11,144 nucleotides of DNA from an uncultured Granulosicoccaceae bacterium (GTDB taxonomy: Bacteria > Pseudomonadota > Gammaproteobacteria > Granulosicoccales > Granulosicoccaceae), in assembly GCA_937951695.1 (NCBI GenBank), contig CALFBL010000370.1:1-11144 (forward strand), given 5' to 3'. The notes under the pieces are model-generated. The model was not told where the DNA came from. It searched no databases and saw nothing but the letters and a program-made list of their open reading frames with translations. Below are positions 1 through 6,361 of this stretch, piece by piece (positions within the stretch are counted from its first letter, which is position 1; every line of letters starts with the position of its first letter). The position numbers and the translations under genes were made by a program.

Positions 1-108
1 GCTCGTCATGATGCTCGTCATGATGCTCGTCATGATGCTCGTCGTGATGCTCGTCGTGATGCTCGTCGTGATGCTCGTCGTGATGCTCGTCGTGATGCTC
101 GTCGTGCT
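1..108 (-). repeat. 12-bp tandem repeat encoding an HDEH-rich tail
   Basis: Nine consecutive 12-bp units are visible; the array continues off the left edge. The plus-strand unit is gctcgtcgtgat. Units 1-3 (positions 1-36) carry cat where units 4-8 carry cgt, and the ninth unit (97-108) ends in gct. On the coding (minus) strand each unit reads His-Asp-Glu-His. The cat/cgt difference is a synonymous CAT/CAC change, so the array has two nearly homogeneous blocks, the pattern left by unit duplication. A 12-bp unit keeps frame when copies are gained or lost. Confidence 0.97.
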
Positions 109-424
109 CACCCAGGCTGCTTTCAATCAACCGTTCCTTGACAACGCAATCACCCCCCTTGATGTTAAACAGAACAGTGGGCTCGTTCAACATGGCCAGC
201 GCTTCCTCAACTTTGGCATGATCTTCATCGGTCGTCGGAGCGTATTCAAAGCCCACCAGATTGTTCCACGGCGATTCGATGTCGATCACGAGGTTGGAAT
301 CAAACAAGGCCACGTTGGCTGAAGCATTGCCGTGCACGTGGGCAGCTAGATCTCGTTCAGTTTGAGCAGACAACACAGCAGGGTACGCAGCGCATAAGGC
401 TGCAATAACAGTAATACGGTTCAC
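1..424 (-). CDS. zrgA: ZrgA-like DUF2796 zinc-binding protein, C-terminus off the window edge
   Basis: This is an exported protein of the DUF2796/ZrgA family, which in Vibrio cholerae belongs to an ABC-type zinc uptake system. Its role here would be periplasmic zinc binding. About 141 residues are visible. A signal peptide spans residues 1-20 with a likely cut at LSA-QT. The family block then follows: AHVHG at 28-32, a stretch ending SPWNNLVGFEYAP at 51-63, and a conserved-looking cysteine at 93 (GGDCVV). From about residue 106 the chain becomes an HDEH repeat, a plausible zinc-chelating tail. The GTG start at 424 is set by a good Shine-Dalgarno (AGGAGA at 431-436, six bases upstream); the nearby ATG at 431 is out of frame. 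The stop codon lies beyond position 1. It follows the small His-rich gene by 61 bases on the same strand. Zur control is expected from the family, but no Zur box is visible. The family call is strong; the symbol is by analogy. Confidence 0.85.
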   Translation of the reverse strand, partial: MNRITVIAALCAAYPAVLSAQTERDLAAHVHGNASANVALFDSNLVIDIESPWNNLVGFEYAPTTDEDHAKVEEALAMLNEPTVLFNIKGGDCVVKERLIESSLGEHDEHHDEHHDEHHDEHHDEHHDEHHDEHHDEHHDE

Positions 425-430
425 GGAACA

Positions 431-436
431 TCTCCT
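431..436 (-). promoter_or_regulatory. Ribosome binding site of the zrgA-like gene
   Basis: On the minus strand the sequence reads AGGAGA, six bases before the GTG at 424. It decides the GTG start, since no in-frame ATG is present nearby. Confidence 0.8.
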
Positions 437-485
437 GAAATTTTTAGGTTCGGCTTTAGCCGGAATTAACGTCTTGACAACCACT

Positions 486-902
486 TCAGGAGAGAGCTGG
501 TGGCGCTCGAATGGGTTGAAACCTGATTGGCCCGATGGACAGAGCGGGCGGTGTTCGATCAGCGGTTGTGCCGATCACCGGCGGCGCTATCGAAGACGTG
601 ATCTGAGCAGCGGCAATCACGCACAGGTTGAGGTACACGTGGAACAGCAGACAATCGGGCTCAACCGATTGATCCAGGTCTGGTGCTGCGAGCGCGGTGT
701 TGTGCTCGTGAGCGTGCTCGTGGCCGTGGGCATGATGCAGCAGCGCTGCGCTGCCGTTCGAGGCGCTAAGGCTGACTGGCTGTGAATGTCCATCAGACTG
801 AGGGTGCGAGGACAGATGACCCACAGCATGCAAACTGGCAGCAATTTGGCTTGCAGCCAGCACCAGTATCAGTAACACGTGGGGGTAACGATTCATCTTC
901 AT
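486..902 (-). CDS. Small exported His-rich protein (DUF2946/DUF2607-like)
   Basis: This is a 138-residue protein of unknown function. It starts with a hydrophobic signal segment (about residues 5-22, HVLLILVLAASQIAA). A low-complexity middle follows with a His cluster (HHAHGHEHAHEH, about residues 56-67), and then a C-x3-H pattern (DCLLFHVYLNLC). This layout recalls the small DUF2946/DUF2607-type proteins often found beside metal transporters, but I cannot assign a family firmly. It lies directly upstream of the ZrgA-like gene on the same strand, which suggests a shared role in zinc handling. Two starts are possible, ATG at 902 or ATG at 896 (136 residues). Neither has a clear Shine-Dalgarno. 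A TATACT hexamer lies only ten bases upstream of the 902 start, so the message could be nearly leaderless. Confidence 0.7.
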   Translation of the reverse strand: MKMNRYPHVLLILVLAASQIAASLHAVGHLSSHPQSDGHSQPVSLSASNGSAALLHHAHGHEHAHEHNTALAAPDLDQSVEPDCLLFHVYLNLCVIAAAQITSSIAPPVIGTTADRTPPALSIGPIRFQPIRAPPALS

Positions 903-911
903 CGTGCTGTT

Positions 912-917
912 AGTATA
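912..917 (-). promoter_or_regulatory. Possible -10 box for the His-rich/zrgA unit
   Basis: The minus strand reads TATACT at 917-912, a good -10 match just before the 902 start. No convincing -35 hexamer sits 16-18 bases upstream. If real, it would give a very short leader. It lies in the 121-base gap between the kinase gene and this unit. Confidence 0.3.
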
Positions 918-1023
918 GCGTTATTCATGCCATGTACCGTGCGGGCCGGATACCAACCTGTGTTGTGTGTAACGGGGAGTCACCGGCGGTTGTGCCGATT
1001 GTTGCCGCGAAGTCTTACGAACT

Positions 1024-2037
1024 CTACAAGAGCTTGGCTGCCTCATCGGCTAAGGGTTTAGCCATCGCTCCGACACGAAGCGCGTGTTCGCTGGACGCCG
1101 ATGCGTTGCCGAGCAGAGCACGTTTTTTTACCCCCTGGACAATCGCTGCCATTCTGAACAGGCTGAATATCAGGTAGAAGTTCCAGTTGTCGATCCGAGT
1201 GACACCGGTTCTCTCACAGTAACGCTCGACGTACTCCACATCTGATGGCAGTTGGGCTTTTTCCCGGTCTATTTCTGCCAACCCTGCCAGGGCAGCCTCC
1301 GGTGGAAGTCGCCACAAAGCACACTGATACGCCAGGTCGGCGTACGGGTGCCCAAGCGTGGACAACTCCCAATCGAGCACACCCAGTATACGGGTAACGT
1401 CGGCATCGAACATCAGGTTATCGATTCGGAAGTCCCCGTGCACCAACGCCACGCGACCATCGTCTTCAATCATGTTTGACGCGAGCCAATCGATCACAGC
1501 GTTCATCGCGGGAATGTTTTCTGTCTCGGTCGCTCGGTATTGTGTGGTCCAGCGTGAGGTCTGTCGTTGGAAGTAATTACCCGGTTTGCCAAAGTCACTC
1601 AAACCTACCTGGTCGATGTCTACTGAATGGATGGCAGCCAACGTTAGGTTGATTTGATCGTAGCAGTGCTTGCGCTGGTCTCCCGTCAGTTCAGGCAGCG
1701 CCGGGTTCCAATATGTTTGTCCTGGCACGTACGCCATGATGAAGAAATCAGAGCCCGCAATGGATGCGTCTTCGCACAGATGATAGGTGAGCGGAACCGG
1801 TACATCGGTGTTGGCCAACGCGCTCATAACCCGATACTCGCGATCGATTGCATGAGCTGACTTCAACAAATCCCCGTCGGGCTTTCGGCGCATCACGTAA
1901 TCACCCGACTCTGCCGATAAATGATAGGTCGGGTTGGATTGTCCACCGGGAAACTTGGTTATCGAGGTTAATCGTTTAAAGCCTGACACATGGGCTGTCA
2001 GGTAGCGATTCAACGCGTCTACGTTCCACTCAGACAT
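1024..2037 (-). CDS. APH-fold phosphotransferase, ACAD11 N-terminal-like (LvaA-like)
   Basis: This 337-residue kinase of the aminoglycoside/choline phosphotransferase fold matches the N-terminal half of ACAD10/ACAD11. Visible motifs are a basic ATP-site strand YVMRRKP (47-53), the catalytic loop HGDFRIDN (200-207; Asp202, Asn207) and the metal-binding Asp222 in LDWE. In mammalian ACAD10/11 and in Pseudomonas LvaA, this kinase phosphorylates a hydroxyacyl-CoA so that the partner dehydrogenase can eliminate the phosphate. The same role here is inference, and the true substrate is unknown. Its ATG overlaps the last 8 bases of the dehydrogenase gene, and no Shine-Dalgarno is visible, so translational coupling is likely. 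Antibiotic resistance is unlikely, because the motifs and neighbour match the catabolic group. Confidence 0.9.
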   Translation of the reverse strand: MSEWNVDALNRYLTAHVSGFKRLTSITKFPGGQSNPTYHLSAESGDYVMRRKPDGDLLKSAHAIDREYRVMSALANTDVPVPLTYHLCEDASIAGSDFFIMAYVPGQTYWNPALPELTGDQRKHCYDQINLTLAAIHSVDIDQVGLSDFGKPGNYFQRQTSRWTTQYRATETENIPAMNAVIDWLASNMIEDDGRVALVHGDFRIDNLMFDADVTRILGVLDWELSTLGHPYADLAYQCALWRLPPEAALAGLAEIDREKAQLPSDVEYVERYCERTGVTRIDNWNFYLIFSLFRMAAIVQGVKKRALLGNASASSEHALRVGAMAKPLADEAAKLL

Positions 2038-3244
2038 GCGCGTGGTACTGCTTAACCAGCTTTCGACCCAACGCCATCATATGCACTTGATCGGGTCCAT
2101 CGGCAAAGCGTATTTGCCGCGCATAGTTAAACAACTCCGCAAGCGGGAAATCCGTGGTTAACCCGGCACCACCATGCACTTGTATGCTGCGATCGATCAC
2201 CGTTTGCGCCATGCTGGGTGCGACGATTTTTATCGCTGATATCAGCGCCCAGGCCGACTTGGCACCGTGCCGATCAATGGTGTCAGCGGCTTTTAATGTC
2301 AACAACCTGGCTTGTTCAATCTCGCACCATGACTTGGCAATATCCTCTCTGACCGATTGATGCTCAGAGAGTTTCTTGCCGAACGTGGTTCGAGTCTCGA
2401 CACGTTCCAACATCAATTCAAGCGCTCGATTGGCCGCGCCGACCAATCGCATGCAATGATGGATACGACCCGGGCCCAGTCGACCTTGGGCGATTTCAAA
2501 TCCGCGTCCTTCACCGAGCAGTAGATTCTCTTTCGGGACCCGCACATTATCGAATGTAATGGTGGCCTCACCAAACGGCGCATCGTCGTAACCGAAGGTG
2601 GTAACGTGCCTGTCGATGCGCACCCCTTCGGTGTACTTTGGCACCAGAATCATGGACTGCTGCGCGTGTCGATTTGGATTGCCTGGGTCGCTCTTCCCCA
2701 TAACAATGAGTAGCTCACAGGTATCACGCATGCCCCCCGTGGTGTACCATTTGGTACCGTTGATCAAATAGTCATCATCGTCGGCGGTAATGGCGCAGCG
2801 AACGTTGGTGGCATCGCTCGAGGCGACATCGGGTTCAGTCATGCAAAATCCTGAACGTATTTCACCGGCAAGCAGCGGTGTCAGCCAGCGCTCCTTTTGA
2901 GAGTCTGTTCCGTACAACATGAGCGTCTCCATATTGCCGGTGTCGGGTGCGTTGCAATTGAACACCTCGGGTGCCCACCACACCCGGCCCATGATTTCCG
3001 CTAAATGTGCGTATTCCAGATTGGTTAATTCGCCGCCGTGCGCGATGGGCTTGAATAAATTCCATAAGCCCGCTTCCTGTGCTTTGAGTTTCAGCTGCTG
3101 CACCAGCGGTGGCGTGGAGAAACGATTCTTGGCAGATTCAATTTGCGCACGAAACTCGGCCTCTTGCGGTTCCACGTGATCCGCCATAAAGGCTGTTAAT
3201 GCCGCGACGCGTTGCAGGAGCGATGCACTGGGTTCAAAGTTCAT
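2030..3244 (-). CDS. Acyl-CoA dehydrogenase, ACAD10/11-like
   Basis: This 404-residue FAD-dependent acyl-CoA dehydrogenase has a normal, complete length. Family motifs in order are: FCMTEPDVASSDAT (133-146) in the flavin/substrate-binding beta domain, INGTKWYTTGG (161-171), TTFGKKLSEHQSV (286-298), VHGGAGLTTDFP (356-367) and RFADGPDQVH (379-388). Where medium-chain dehydrogenases carry the catalytic Glu in YEGT, this protein has ADGPD, the pattern of ACAD10/ACAD11-type enzymes; Asp382 is the likely equivalent base. It is the first gene of the minus-strand unit and overlaps the kinase gene by 8 bases. Together they would be the split form of the vertebrate fusion, acting on phosphorylated hydroxyacyl-CoA (inference). 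The Shine-Dalgarno is weak (AAAGAG), but no better start is near. Confidence 0.93.
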   Translation of the reverse strand: MNFEPSASLLQRVAALTAFMADHVEPQEAEFRAQIESAKNRFSTPPLVQQLKLKAQEAGLWNLFKPIAHGGELTNLEYAHLAEIMGRVWWAPEVFNCNAPDTGNMETLMLYGTDSQKERWLTPLLAGEIRSGFCMTEPDVASSDATNVRCAITADDDDYLINGTKWYTTGGMRDTCELLIVMGKSDPGNPNRHAQQSMILVPKYTEGVRIDRHVTTFGYDDAPFGEATITFDNVRVPKENLLLGEGRGFEIAQGRLGPGRIHHCMRLVGAANRALELMLERVETRTTFGKKLSEHQSVREDIAKSWCEIEQARLLTLKAADTIDRHGAKSAWALISAIKIVAPSMAQTVIDRSIQVHGGAGLTTDFPLAELFNYARQIRFADGPDQVHMMALGRKLVKQYHAHV

Positions 3245-3514
3245 AGGAGCTCTTTACGAAAAGGTGGCGGGCGCTAAGCCCGAGTGTAGCCAGTGCACCT
3301 AAGTATGCGTTGTTTTTCTTAATCGGTGCAGGCCTCAAGGTCAGGTTGGGGTTGTTTATGGGCTACACTGGCTTACCGCGAGCGCTGGCCAACTACATCG
3401 GCGAATTGTATCTTGGGCTATCTCGCCAATCTTTCGCCGCTGAAGTCGGTCTGTTGGGATAGGATCGCACTAACCTCCACCCGCGCTGTTATCTGGGTGG
3501 GCCACTCACATAAA
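3245..3514. promoter_or_regulatory. Divergent intergenic region with a 5-bp-stem hairpin
   Basis: These 270 bases separate the divergent dehydrogenase and dioxygenase genes and must carry promoters for both. I find no convincing -35/-10 pair. A short inverted repeat, CGGGC-GCTAA-GCCCG at 3268-3282, would fold in the leader of the minus-strand transcript about 24 bases before the dehydrogenase start. It could affect translation or be chance. Confidence 0.4.
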
Positions 3515-4693
3515 ATGGCAACAATCTTTGTGGATACAACTTACCTGCACGCCTCACAATGCGACTTAGGTGCCTTCAAAGCATTGATTGAAGACACCTT
3601 GCACCGTGCCGATGTACCACACGCATCGGACATCATTAACAATGTCCCGATTTACGACACGCCAACACTGGCGGACACGCTGGCGGACACTGAAAAACGC
3701 AAAGCTTTAATGGCAGAGTGGGCTGGTGTTTTGATGAATCGTTCAGGGGTGGTGGTTCTGCGCCGAACCTATCGTGATGTGTCTGTGATCGATGAAGCTT
3801 CCGAGATCTTTCACAACATAATCCGTGACGAGAAGGCGAGCCAAAGCACGAATGCCGATCACTTTGCACCGGCAGGCAGTAACGACCGTGTGTGGAATTC
3901 GTTACAAAAGCTTGCGCAGGCCGACCCGGATGTGTTCACGCGCTACTTCGCCAATCCAGCCCTTGACGCGATTTGTGAAAGTTGGTTGGGGCCGTGTTAC
4001 CAATTGACCGCACAGGTAAATCTGGTATACCCAGGTGGTCAGGCGCAACAACCCCATCGCGACTACCATATGGGTTTCCAAACCGACGACAGAACCGAGC
4101 TGTTCCCAGCGCATGTGCACGCGTTGTCACCGGTGCTGACGTTACAGGGGGCCATCGCCCACTGTGAGATGAATGAGGAGAATGGCGTAACACAATTATT
4201 GCCGTTTTCGCAGCGTTACTTGCCGGGATACTTGGCTTACAGGCGCGATGACTTTCGCGATTGTTTTAAACAGAATTACGTGCAATTGCCCTTGGCGAAG
4301 GGTGACACGGTGTTTTTCAATCCAGCCCTGTTCCATGCCGCGGGGGACAATAAAACTACCGATGAGAATCGTTTGGGCAATCTGTTGCAAGTGTCATCCG
4401 CTTACGGTCGAGCTCTGGAAAACGTGGATCGAACTGCCATGTGTCGCTGGGTTTATCCGCATCTGCAAAAATGCGTTGACGCCGATAAGTTCACTTCAGC
4501 CGAAGTCAATGCCGTCATCGCCGCAACCGCTGAGGGCTATTCATTTCCGACGAATTTAGACACGGACCCACCTGTGGGCGGGCTTGCACCAGAGACCCAG
4601 CAGGAACTGATGAATCGCTGCCTCGATTCAAACACCTCACCCGACGATTTCAACCGTGATCTGGACGCGCTAGCGGGCAAGCGGCAAGCCTGA
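3515..4693 (+). CDS. Phytanoyl-CoA dioxygenase (PhyH) family protein
   Basis: This 392-residue Fe(II)/2-oxoglutarate-dependent oxygenase belongs to the PhyH family, which hydroxylates acyl-CoAs or other small substrates in the cytoplasm. The iron ligands are visible: HRD at 181-183 (His181, Asp183) and His274 in LFHAAGDN. Arg286 (DENRLGNLLQ) is placed to bind 2-oxoglutarate. The barrel strands around them (LVYPGG at 170-175, KGDTVFFNPALFH at 262-274) are typical. I chose the ATG at 3515. The open frame extends back to 3326, but that part reads like translated non-coding DNA and would eat into the promoter region. No strong Shine-Dalgarno is visible. A 12-bp direct duplication at 3668-3691 gives LADTLADT at 52-59. 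The gene is divergent from the kinase/dehydrogenase pair, so a joint pathway is plausible. The substrate is unknown. Confidence 0.88.
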   Translation: MATIFVDTTYLHASQCDLGAFKALIEDTLHRADVPHASDIINNVPIYDTPTLADTLADTEKRKALMAEWAGVLMNRSGVVVLRRTYRDVSVIDEASEIFHNIIRDEKASQSTNADHFAPAGSNDRVWNSLQKLAQADPDVFTRYFANPALDAICESWLGPCYQLTAQVNLVYPGGQAQQPHRDYHMGFQTDDRTELFPAHVHALSPVLTLQGAIAHCEMNEENGVTQLLPFSQRYLPGYLAYRRDDFRDCFKQNYVQLPLAKGDTVFFNPALFHAAGDNKTTDENRLGNLLQVSSAYGRALENVDRTAMCRWVYPHLQKCVDADKFTSAEVNAVIAATAEGYSFPTNLDTDPPVGGLAPETQQELMNRCLDSNTSPDDFNRDLDALAGKRQA

Positions 4694-4714
4694 GTAGAGG
4701 TTTATAATAAAATT

Positions 4715-5050
4715 ATGGCTCGCAAAAATCGACCCGTAACACCCGATGGGCGCTATCTGGTTTCTCGTGGGGTATTGAAACGCTGTACCAATCCGAACCT
4801 TGACGAAAACACCCGACGTCGAGCGCTGAAAACAATGATGCAAGCCCGTATGAGTAACGATCGCGCTGCAGTGATAGCGGCTAAAACACTATTGGGTGAG
4901 GCGGGTCCGGTTTGGTGGGATGACGGCGTAGCCGATTGTAGTGGCCATCCACCGCCTCAAACTCCCTATGCCGAATGGTGGTTATCTTTGACAGAACAAG
5001 AGCGTGAAAAGGGGAACGCTTCATCGGATACAAGAAAGCGTCAGCGTTAA
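4715..5050 (+). CDS. Conserved hypothetical protein, GPVWWDDG/TPYAEW family
   Basis: This 111-residue basic, soluble protein has no signal peptide or membrane segment. I recognise its pattern from unnamed proteins in many proteobacteria: an N-terminal DGRYLVSRGVLKRCTNPNL (11-29), an Arg/Ala-rich helix (35-63), then GPVWWDDG (64-71) and TPYAEWW (83-89). No function is known to me. The tail (93-111) is charged and probably disordered. The start lies 21 bases after the PhyH stop on the same strand, preceded by a weak AGAGG, so the two are likely co-transcribed. Cytoplasmic location is inferred from composition. The link with PhyH is only by position. Confidence 0.8.
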   Translation: MARKNRPVTPDGRYLVSRGVLKRCTNPNLDENTRRRALKTMMQARMSNDRAAVIAAKTLLGEAGPVWWDDGVADCSGHPPPQTPYAEWWLSLTEQEREKGNASSDTRKRQR

Positions 5051-5081
5051 GCTTTGATGTCCGTCAAAATAAATCGATCGT

Positions 5082-5112
5082 AAAATTTGCTTGACCGTCA
5101 AGCTTAAATTTT
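5082..5112. terminator. Bidirectional intrinsic terminator between convergent genes
   Basis: The inverted repeat GCTTGAC-C-GTCAAGC (5089-5103) is flanked by AAAATTT on the left and TTAAATTTT on the right. On either strand this gives a short stem followed by an A/T run. It sits between the stops of the convergent genes ending at 5050 (plus) and 5129 (minus), where a shared terminator is expected. The T-runs are short and mixed, so efficiency may be modest. Confidence 0.6.
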
Positions 5113-5128
5113 CACGTGATGAGATTGA

Positions 5129-5797
5129 TTAGGACGCTGACAAAGAATGAACTTGATACCCCTGGGTGCGCAGCCGCACTACCTCCCACCTCGATTGTTG
5201 CGTATTCAAACCCATTTTTTTCTTGAGGCTGCAGACTACGGTACTGATGCGCCGGGTACCACTGGATGGAGGAAGCGTCCAAACACTCGTCATCAGCTCG
5301 ACGTCTGAAACAACTCTACTTCTATTGGAGAATAGGTAGTGCGCCAGAGCAAATTCCCGAGGACTTAAGTCAAGATGCTGCTCGCCACAATAAGCGGCTC
5401 GAATATCAGCGTTGAACACGTAAGGCTCCACATCGAGAATGCGATCTTCACTCAGTAAACGATGGCGAAGCGCTGCGTCTATCCGAGCCTTTAGTACGCG
5501 ATCGCTGTCGTGCGTATAAAAGTAATGACAGGCGCCTGCGTATAAAGTGTCGACAATAAATTTTTCGTCTGTGCGATCTGATAAAACGATAATTCGTGAG
5601 TTTAAATAAGCATTCGGCAGCCGCGAAATGGTTGTTTGATGCGACCCACGGTGGACAATAAGAATCGCTTTGAATTTCTCGTTGCAGGTACAAAGCGTTT
5701 CGCACCGCTCAAACAGGCGGTAATTGCGTAATCCTAAAAGGCGAGACACCCGGTCTCGATCACGTTTCGTACGAATCACAGCAGCCAGCTCATCCAT
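5129..5797 (-). CDS. OmpR-like winged-helix regulator with degenerate receiver domain
   Basis: This is a 222-residue DNA-binding regulator. Residues 4-110 align by eye to a response-regulator receiver, but the acidic pocket after strand 1 is replaced by TKRDRD (10-15). The strand that should end in the phospho-acceptor Asp reads AILIVHRG (44-51), and the conserved Lys is replaced by His96 (FYTHDSD). It probably cannot be phosphorylated. Residues 142-217 form a Trans_reg_C winged helix (LSPREFALAHYLF, then RRISTVVCSLKKKMG and a TQGYQV wing). I chose the ATG at 5797, where receiver homology begins. A GTG at 5866 would add 23 hydrophobic-rich residues with no homology. No histidine kinase gene is adjacent. 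It converges on the PhyH operon. Its targets are unknown. Confidence 0.85.
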   Translation of the reverse strand: MDELAAVIRTKRDRDRVSRLLGLRNYRLFERCETLCTCNEKFKAILIVHRGSHQTTISRLPNAYLNSRIIVLSDRTDEKFIVDTLYAGACHYFYTHDSDRVLKARIDAALRHRLLSEDRILDVEPYVFNADIRAAYCGEQHLDLSPREFALAHYLFSNRSRVVSDVELMTSVWTLPPSSGTRRISTVVCSLKKKMGLNTQQSRWEVVRLRTQGYQVHSLSAS

Positions 5798-6302
5798 GAC
5801 AATAAGTCCGAATATGTCGAAGAGCCAGTAAGAAGCTATACATGTCCCTGTCACCTCAGCTACCACTACTTACTGCGAATAAAGTACCGGAACTTCAAAA
5901 CGGCATCAAGGACGATTTGCCATATTCTCTCAGCTTCAATCCAAAATTTCTGCATAATCCCACAGGGCAATGCAAAGTTACTGGTCAATTCCTGCAGGAT
6001 TTTGATCAAACATCTAGGCTGTTTATTCACCGTGTTGTGTTTTAATTAAGTCGTTTGGGTTCTACTCCAGCCAAGAAAACCACCTCAACCACTAAACTAA
6101 CGCATGAGTTCGCGAGGCCCCTTGACACGAGCGGTGGAGGTGCCTGCATTCGTGCTGTAACCGCGATCGCGCTGTGACCAGGTCTGTTTCGATAATGTGT
6201 GCTAGGTGAGTAAACAGCTGGCCAAAATAGACCGAAAAACGCAAGCGTCTGACAATGCGCCTGTTTGCGTCTCGGAAATAGGGTTCATTTCAGAATTATG
6301 TC
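5798..6302. other. Intergenic region with no convincing gene
   Basis: About 500 bases lie between the divergent starts of the degenerate-receiver regulator and the GntR regulator. Open frames here (for example 5842-6045 on the plus strand) show no recognisable protein. The left part is AT-rich. A TTGACA at 6122-6127 has a poor partner (TGCATT at 6145-6150). A 10-bp palindrome CGCGATCGCG lies at 6162-6171. I find no tRNA-like fold or clear terminator. Confidence 0.5.
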
Positions 6303-6332
6303 TTGACAACTTTACCGATTTGCCGCTAACAT
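6303..6332 (+). promoter_or_regulatory. Sigma70-like promoter of the GntR-trpBA unit
   Basis: A perfect -35 TTGACA (6303-6308) is followed after 18 bases by TAACAT (6327-6332), a 4/6 match to the -10 consensus. Transcription would start near 6339, about 23 bases before the ATG at 6362. This supports the shorter start for the regulator. Confidence 0.55.
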
Positions 6333-6361
6333 CGACGCCTCGCCACGAGAAGTCAACCCGT

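Noticed and set aside
8..322. Plus-strand open frame beginning with repeated MMLV/VMLV
   Set aside because: It is the antisense reading of the HDEH repeat in the zrgA-like gene; the minus strand has the signal peptide, family motifs and Shine-Dalgarno.
449..465. Terminator between the His-rich gene and zrgA
   Set aside because: A six-pair stem (CGGC/GCCG core, loop TTTA) is visible, but no T-run follows on the minus strand. At most it is a small leader hairpin.
903..930. Zur-like operator upstream of the His-rich gene
   Set aside because: A TAACA half-site and a TATA core are present, but the dyad is poor compared with known Zur boxes.
562..999. 14-bp direct repeat GCGGTTGTGCCGAT at 562-575 and 986-999, each next to CACCGG
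   Set aside because: A match of this length in 11 kb is not far from chance, and the copies lie in unrelated contexts with no element between them.
3326..3514. 63-residue N-terminal extension of the PhyH gene
   Set aside because: The composition is unlike the rest of the protein, no homology is apparent, and it covers the region needed for divergent promoters. The ATG at 3515 gives the normal length.
5842..6045. 67-residue plus-strand open frame
   Set aside because: No motif, no Shine-Dalgarno and an arbitrary composition; it overlaps the upstream edge of the minus-strand regulator.
6206..6361. 52-residue N-terminal extension of the GntR regulator from a GTG
   Set aside because: It contains the TTGACA/TAACAT promoter pair and precedes the point where GntR homology starts.
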